Below, in pieces: positions 59,685 to 64,000 of a stretch of 64,000 bases of DNA. Under the pieces are notes generated by a model, which had not been told where the DNA came from, ran no database searches, and saw nothing but the letters and a program-made list of their open reading frames with translations. This DNA comes from Clarkia xantiana subsp. parviflora. Lineage: Eukaryota > Streptophyta > Magnoliopsida > Myrtales > Onagraceae. The stretch's first letter is position 1; each line of letters opens with the position of its first letter. Location: positions 38,820,819 through 38,884,818 of the forward strand of contig JAPTYO010000008.1 of assembly GCA_036873135.1 (NCBI GenBank), written 5' to 3'. The position numbers and the translations under genes are program-made.

Positions 59685-62171
59685 ATAACTGCCGATTAGT
59701 TCTATATAATTATTTGGCTATTCAATTAGCGATCAATCCGTGCAAAAAAAAAATATTTATTTGGATATTCAGACATTTTCTCAGATGAAGGGGTTCGAGA
59801 TATGTCAGGTTTCCTCGAAAGTAGTATTCACAGGTCAAATCAAAGGTATCGTCGGCGAAGATATGAGGTGAATTTTTAACAGCTCTTTAGTATTGCCTTT
59901 TGATTTTTTTTTTTTTTGTTGATCGAGTTGTTGTCGAGTTATTAGAAGATTTAATCCGCCATATATTGGGCGTCTTTCTTCTTGCTTGGGCCTTTACTTT
60001 CATAAACACGAGGATGATCACCGCGATAATTCAAGTCTCTAATTCACCGCAAGCTGCGTGACTTTCTTCTTACTCAGACCTCTAATTCCATAAAGACGAA
60101 GATGATCACCGCGATGGTACTTTTAACTTTTTCATGTTTATGACTGATATTGGGTGTCAATTAACTAATTGATATTTCTAATAATTGATGCTAGACGATG
60201 AGAGAAAACCAATTACTTAACAACTTGGAATTGAAACTCATACCGTCGCAATCTGACTCTTATTGACATTGTCATCAACCTTTGTAACAATGGTGAGTTT
60301 CAAATTTCATTAATTAATTTAGATTTGTAGTAGCAATTAATTAATTGTTAAGAATTTGATGTATGCGCCTTTTGAGAGGAGATATGAATGAATTCGACAT
60401 TCGGCGGTGGGTTGATATTTATTCACATAAACAGTTCGAGAAAATTGTGTGAATGATCTCGAAAGCTTAGTATTCCCATGCTCTTCTTTGAAAGCTTTGA
60501 GTTATTTGCATTAGAGGAGAATAATGACGATACCATCATATCAAATATGATATGACAAAGAGCAAAAAAAAAAAATTAGCGGATTTTATCATGATGGTTA
60601 TGAATTATGTTGTAAACGAATGATTCTTATAATTTATTGGTTAAGGTAGTTTGTTTTCTCTCAGATTAAAAGCGGTTTACAATTGTGGGTCACTTAATCA
60701 ATTATTTATTTAATTTTGTATTCATGAAGAATGCTAAAAAATTTGTTACTTTTTTTTACTATATAGTTATTTTGTATATACTTCACTCTTTCATTTCCCT
60801 CTTCTATATATATTTATCTACTACTCATATGTATTGTATAATTAAAGGAGGATGCAAACATTATTTTTGGAATGCTTAATATTTAAGGAAGAGTAGCAAA
60901 GAAGTTTATGATCACGGGTAATTAACTAGAAAGAATCCGTCTAAGAGATTACAAGAAGAGAAGCGAGACCGAGAAAGGGTTGAGAAATAAATGGGAATAG
61001 AAAAAGACATGAAGATGAGATGTGGTGCGACGATAGACGTGTTATGGAATTGGGGGATCAACAAACCCGATTCCATGAACATACCGAGTTTGTACATCAT
61101 TGATCGTGATTAACTACAAAATGATATATTTACCACTAATTTTATGTATAATAAAATTTAAACACATTTCTTTCAATGCTAGAAAAATAATCATTTTTAT
61201 GGTAGATATAGATCATTAAAAATTCATCTTTATTCATGTTGATATTTGATATTTTATAGACTATATCTTTCGCTTTTTGGGCAAAGGCCTATAAGTTATT
61301 GAAAATTTAGTTTTGATCATGTTTTTATGAATTTTATATCATTAAAAACACAACACTCTGTGTTTATTCTTTCCTTTTAAGTTGTGTACAAAATCGATAT
61401 TGAAACTTGCAGATCTCTTGAACATTGGACAAGGTCTTGGGTAAAAAGGTTGTACTCCTTATATTTGATATGTGCCTGAGTACTTTATCGATCATAAAAC
61501 TCAGGTTGCTTGCATGATGATCAAACGTCATATTATAAATAGAATGTATTAACTCATCAAGTATGATATTCTTATAATGTCATTAAGCATTCCATCACAT
61601 AACCACTGTCTATTTAAACATAATTTTACTAAATAATGTCGCATACAAATTTAGACTAAACCAGTTCACGTATTTATTTCGATAATTTTTCTATTATATG
61701 AAGTAATTTAAATCATTATTTACTTAAATTAGTCACTGACTAATATTCTCATAATTAATATTTCTTTGTATGAATATGCATATAAATAGACGATCGTGAT
61801 TATGTGGCATATGTATTTCTATTAAAAAAAGCTAGAAAGTTAATTTAAATTTCATTTCCTTAATTGAATTACATATTAATAATATCATAATTAATATTTA
61901 TCGTTATTAAGTAGATGACTCTGATTAACAAAAAAAAATTAATTTTTTTTGGCTAAACAAATAAAATTAATTATTATGACACGTAACAAAGGTTTTGTAG
62001 AATAGTGTGGCATAAAAAAAGAAAAGATAATAGAATAGAGTATGTTCATGTTAAATAATTGAAATAATATTTGTTAAGATACATTTTTGTTTGTAAATTA
62101 GAATAATTTAAGTATTTAACTGCAATATTTGTTTCAATATTTTTTTACCCGCGTGGTGCGCTGGGTTAGTA
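59685..62171. other. AT-rich region, no gene seen
   Basis: It includes an imperfect direct repeat of about 105 bp around 59965-60115 (both copies have CACGAGGATGATCACCGCGAT-like cores). Short open frames near 60180-60250 and 60685-60880 have no recognisable domain. Confidence 0.45.
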
Positions 62172-63190
62172 TCTAGTATAATATAATTTTGTTATGATGT
62201 ATAGAATGTTGACAAATAAGCAAAATGATTTTTTTACTTCATTTTATTGGTCCACCTATGTTGTAAGTTACATTTGCTAATGTGACATCACATTTGTGCA
62301 CACATGGACACTTTAAAATTGTCCCAAAGCACCTCATTGCATCTTAAAAACCGTTTCGGTTTTTATGTATGTTACGTTAAAATCAATTAGTATTTAATTA
62401 AAAATAAACTACAAATGTTTAAAAAAAAATTATTTATAGTTCATGTTAGTACTATTATCTTAATATTTAATTTTTTTTTGGAAAATATTAATATACCTAC
62501 ATTCTAACGTTGAATATAAAAATCAAATATCACTTGAGATTTATATGTTTATTATTATGTTTTATTTATCATCATCTCAAATTTGTACAAATTAGACAAT
62601 AAAATAGATTAAAAGAACCGAACTCAAGTGTTTAAAATACATATAATTTAGTATAACATAATTTATTTCATGAAATATTATTACCTAGTAATTAAGAATA
62701 AAACTAAAAGTATCAAAAATAAATAAATTTAAACAATCGAATTAACATACAACTATTTGTTTTTACATGAGTTGTACAAATAAAATAATAAGAAAAAATG
62801 AAATTGAGAAAAAAAAAATTAAGGTTAACTTTTCAAAATGTACTTAAAAAAATTACACATCACTAAATATTTTCAATAAATTTCATAAAATATATTTATT
62901 TTTACGAAAAATGAAGATGAAAAAAGAAGTTAATATTCATTTATTATTAACTTTTGTAAATTTTAGTTAAATTTATAAATAAATGTATTTAAATTTTATA
63001 TAATGCAACACTTTATAACTAAGTTAAATTAATCTAATACTTATTACTTAATAGACCAGAATAAAAAAATTTGTATATATTTAGTTTATTTTATATGTTT
63101 TTGTTACATTAATATTTTTTAAACTTCAATTTATATACAAATTTGAATGAATTATTTGATATTCCGCGCAAAGCGCGGGTCAGTTCCCTA
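62172..63190 (+). mobile_element. Candidate short non-autonomous Helitron
   Basis: The 3' end is convincing: stem CCGCGC-AAA-GCGCGG (63163-63177), then nine bases and CTAG|T (63187-63191). The 5' end A|TCTAGTATAATATAATTTTG at 62172 is plausible but overlaps the CTAGT assigned to the larger Helitron, so one of the two assignments must be wrong or the elements are nested. About 1 kb, AT-rich, non-coding. Confidence 0.5.
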
Positions 63191-64000
63191 GTATTTAATA
63201 TTTGAGAACAACTAACTTACTTCTTAAACTTTTTTATTTTGTGTTTAATACGTATAATGTTTTCATGAGCAATAAAAAATAAATATTAAAACTAAATTCA
63301 CATAGCTATTGAAATTCTATTAATTGAAACATTTTGTATAGTTCTATAAGATAATTTTCAAAAAAAAATGTCACGGTAAATACTTTACTCATTTTGTATG
63401 AACATTATGATTATGTGTATTATTATGAAGTAGATAAAAAATAAAAAAGATAATAATAATAGAATAATAAACCATAAATATCAGACATAGTACTTTATCA
63501 ATTTAATAAATAATACTAAAATATTAATCATGTTACAATCTATCTATATAGCCCTATATTATCATATAATCTCAATGTGTTTTATATATGAATGACACAT
63601 AACATTTGTGTAACTTAGTTGTCAAAAAGAAACAATCCTATTGGTTAATCAAAACTTTAAGTTACAAATAACTAAATTGCAATGCCAAGTAGACATCAAC
63701 AAACTCTACAAATTCACAAATAGCTCTCATTGATCATCACCGACCGTTTTTTTAGAACTCTTTTTTCAACACCAAAAGTTAATTTTTTCCACTCTTTCAT
63801 CTTCTATTTTGAAATAACTATGATTAGATTTAGTATTAGTTAATATGATATTAGGTAAAAAGTAGTTTCTAAGAATTTTTTAACACAAAAAAAAAAAAAA
63901 AAAAATCTTTCATATTTTTTATTTTTTTCCCTTTAAAAATAACTATTAATATGATTAAATTTAATATCTATATCTATCTGTATATAATATAATTTCATCT
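63191..64000. other. AT-rich DNA, nothing recognised
   Basis: Low-complexity AT sequence with poly(A) runs near 63886-63904. No open frame of note, no repeat pair. Confidence 0.5.

Larger units (their letters stand above)
47032..62176 (+). mobile_element. Candidate Helitron, interrupted by Tat element C
   Basis: The left end A|TCTACTATATTATATTAATT fits plant Helitron 5' ends. The right end has an imperfect GC hairpin CCCGCGTGGTGCGCTGGG (62148-62165) and then CTAG|T at 62173-62177. Insertion between A and T is as expected. Without element C it would be about 3.6 kb, with a possible captured exon at 59562. No Rep/helicase is visible, so it would be non-autonomous. The pairing of the two ends is inference. 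Confidence 0.45.

Overview
The window is nuclear DNA from a flowering plant, probably a eudicot. It shows one host gene with many spliceosomal introns, plant-type Ty3/Gypsy elements (a chromovirus and Tat-type elements with two RNase H domains), an L1-type LINE with a C-terminal RNase H, a TRIM, a MITE and Helitron ends. Nothing prokaryotic or organellar was seen.

Layout. 1-3013: the 3' end of a large Ty3/Gypsy element (tandem repeats, polypurine tract, one 1.4-kb LTR). 3650-15957 (+): the only intact host gene, 18 coding exons adding up to 585 codons with all phases consistent. It is recognised as BAG-ASSOCIATED GRAM PROTEIN 1 (N-terminal membrane segment, C2, GRAM, VASt). Its introns hold a chromovirus with an internal deletion (8439-12335, TSD GTTGC), a 499-bp Mutator-like MITE (12445-12943) and a 294-bp TRIM (13562-13855). 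15958-18374: no gene seen.

18375-46948 is a nest. A minus-strand LINE is broken into three pieces (18375-22796, 35075-35334, 46657-46948). One break holds a terminal-inverted-repeat DNA element (22797-35074), which itself holds Tat element A (23654-34755, TSD GTACC). The other break holds Tat element B (35335-46651, TSD GTTCC). Tat element C (47955-59515, + strand, TSD ACTTA) lies 1.3 kb beyond B in opposite orientation, probably inside a Helitron (47032-62176). The rest, to 64000, is AT-rich and has a second Helitron-type 3' end near 63190.

Elements A, B and C share one plan: LTR, Asp-type primer site, gag-protease-RT-RNase H-second RNase H-integrase, a tandem-repeat block, an antisense gene, polypurine tract, LTR. 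The antisense gene has its own TATA box, a 7-nt first coding exon and conserved introns, and it converges on pol. It encodes a protein of roughly 800 residues with a gypsy-type-transposon-like N-terminal domain and a coiled-coil C-terminal part. Antisense extra ORFs are known in some Tat-lineage elements. The parallel gene architecture in three copies, the repeat block at the point of convergence, and a hairpin centred on the LTR TATA box are the most interesting signals here. All copies carry nonsense and frameshift changes, and LTR pairs differ by about 1-1.5 % (counted by eye), so they are young but inactivated.
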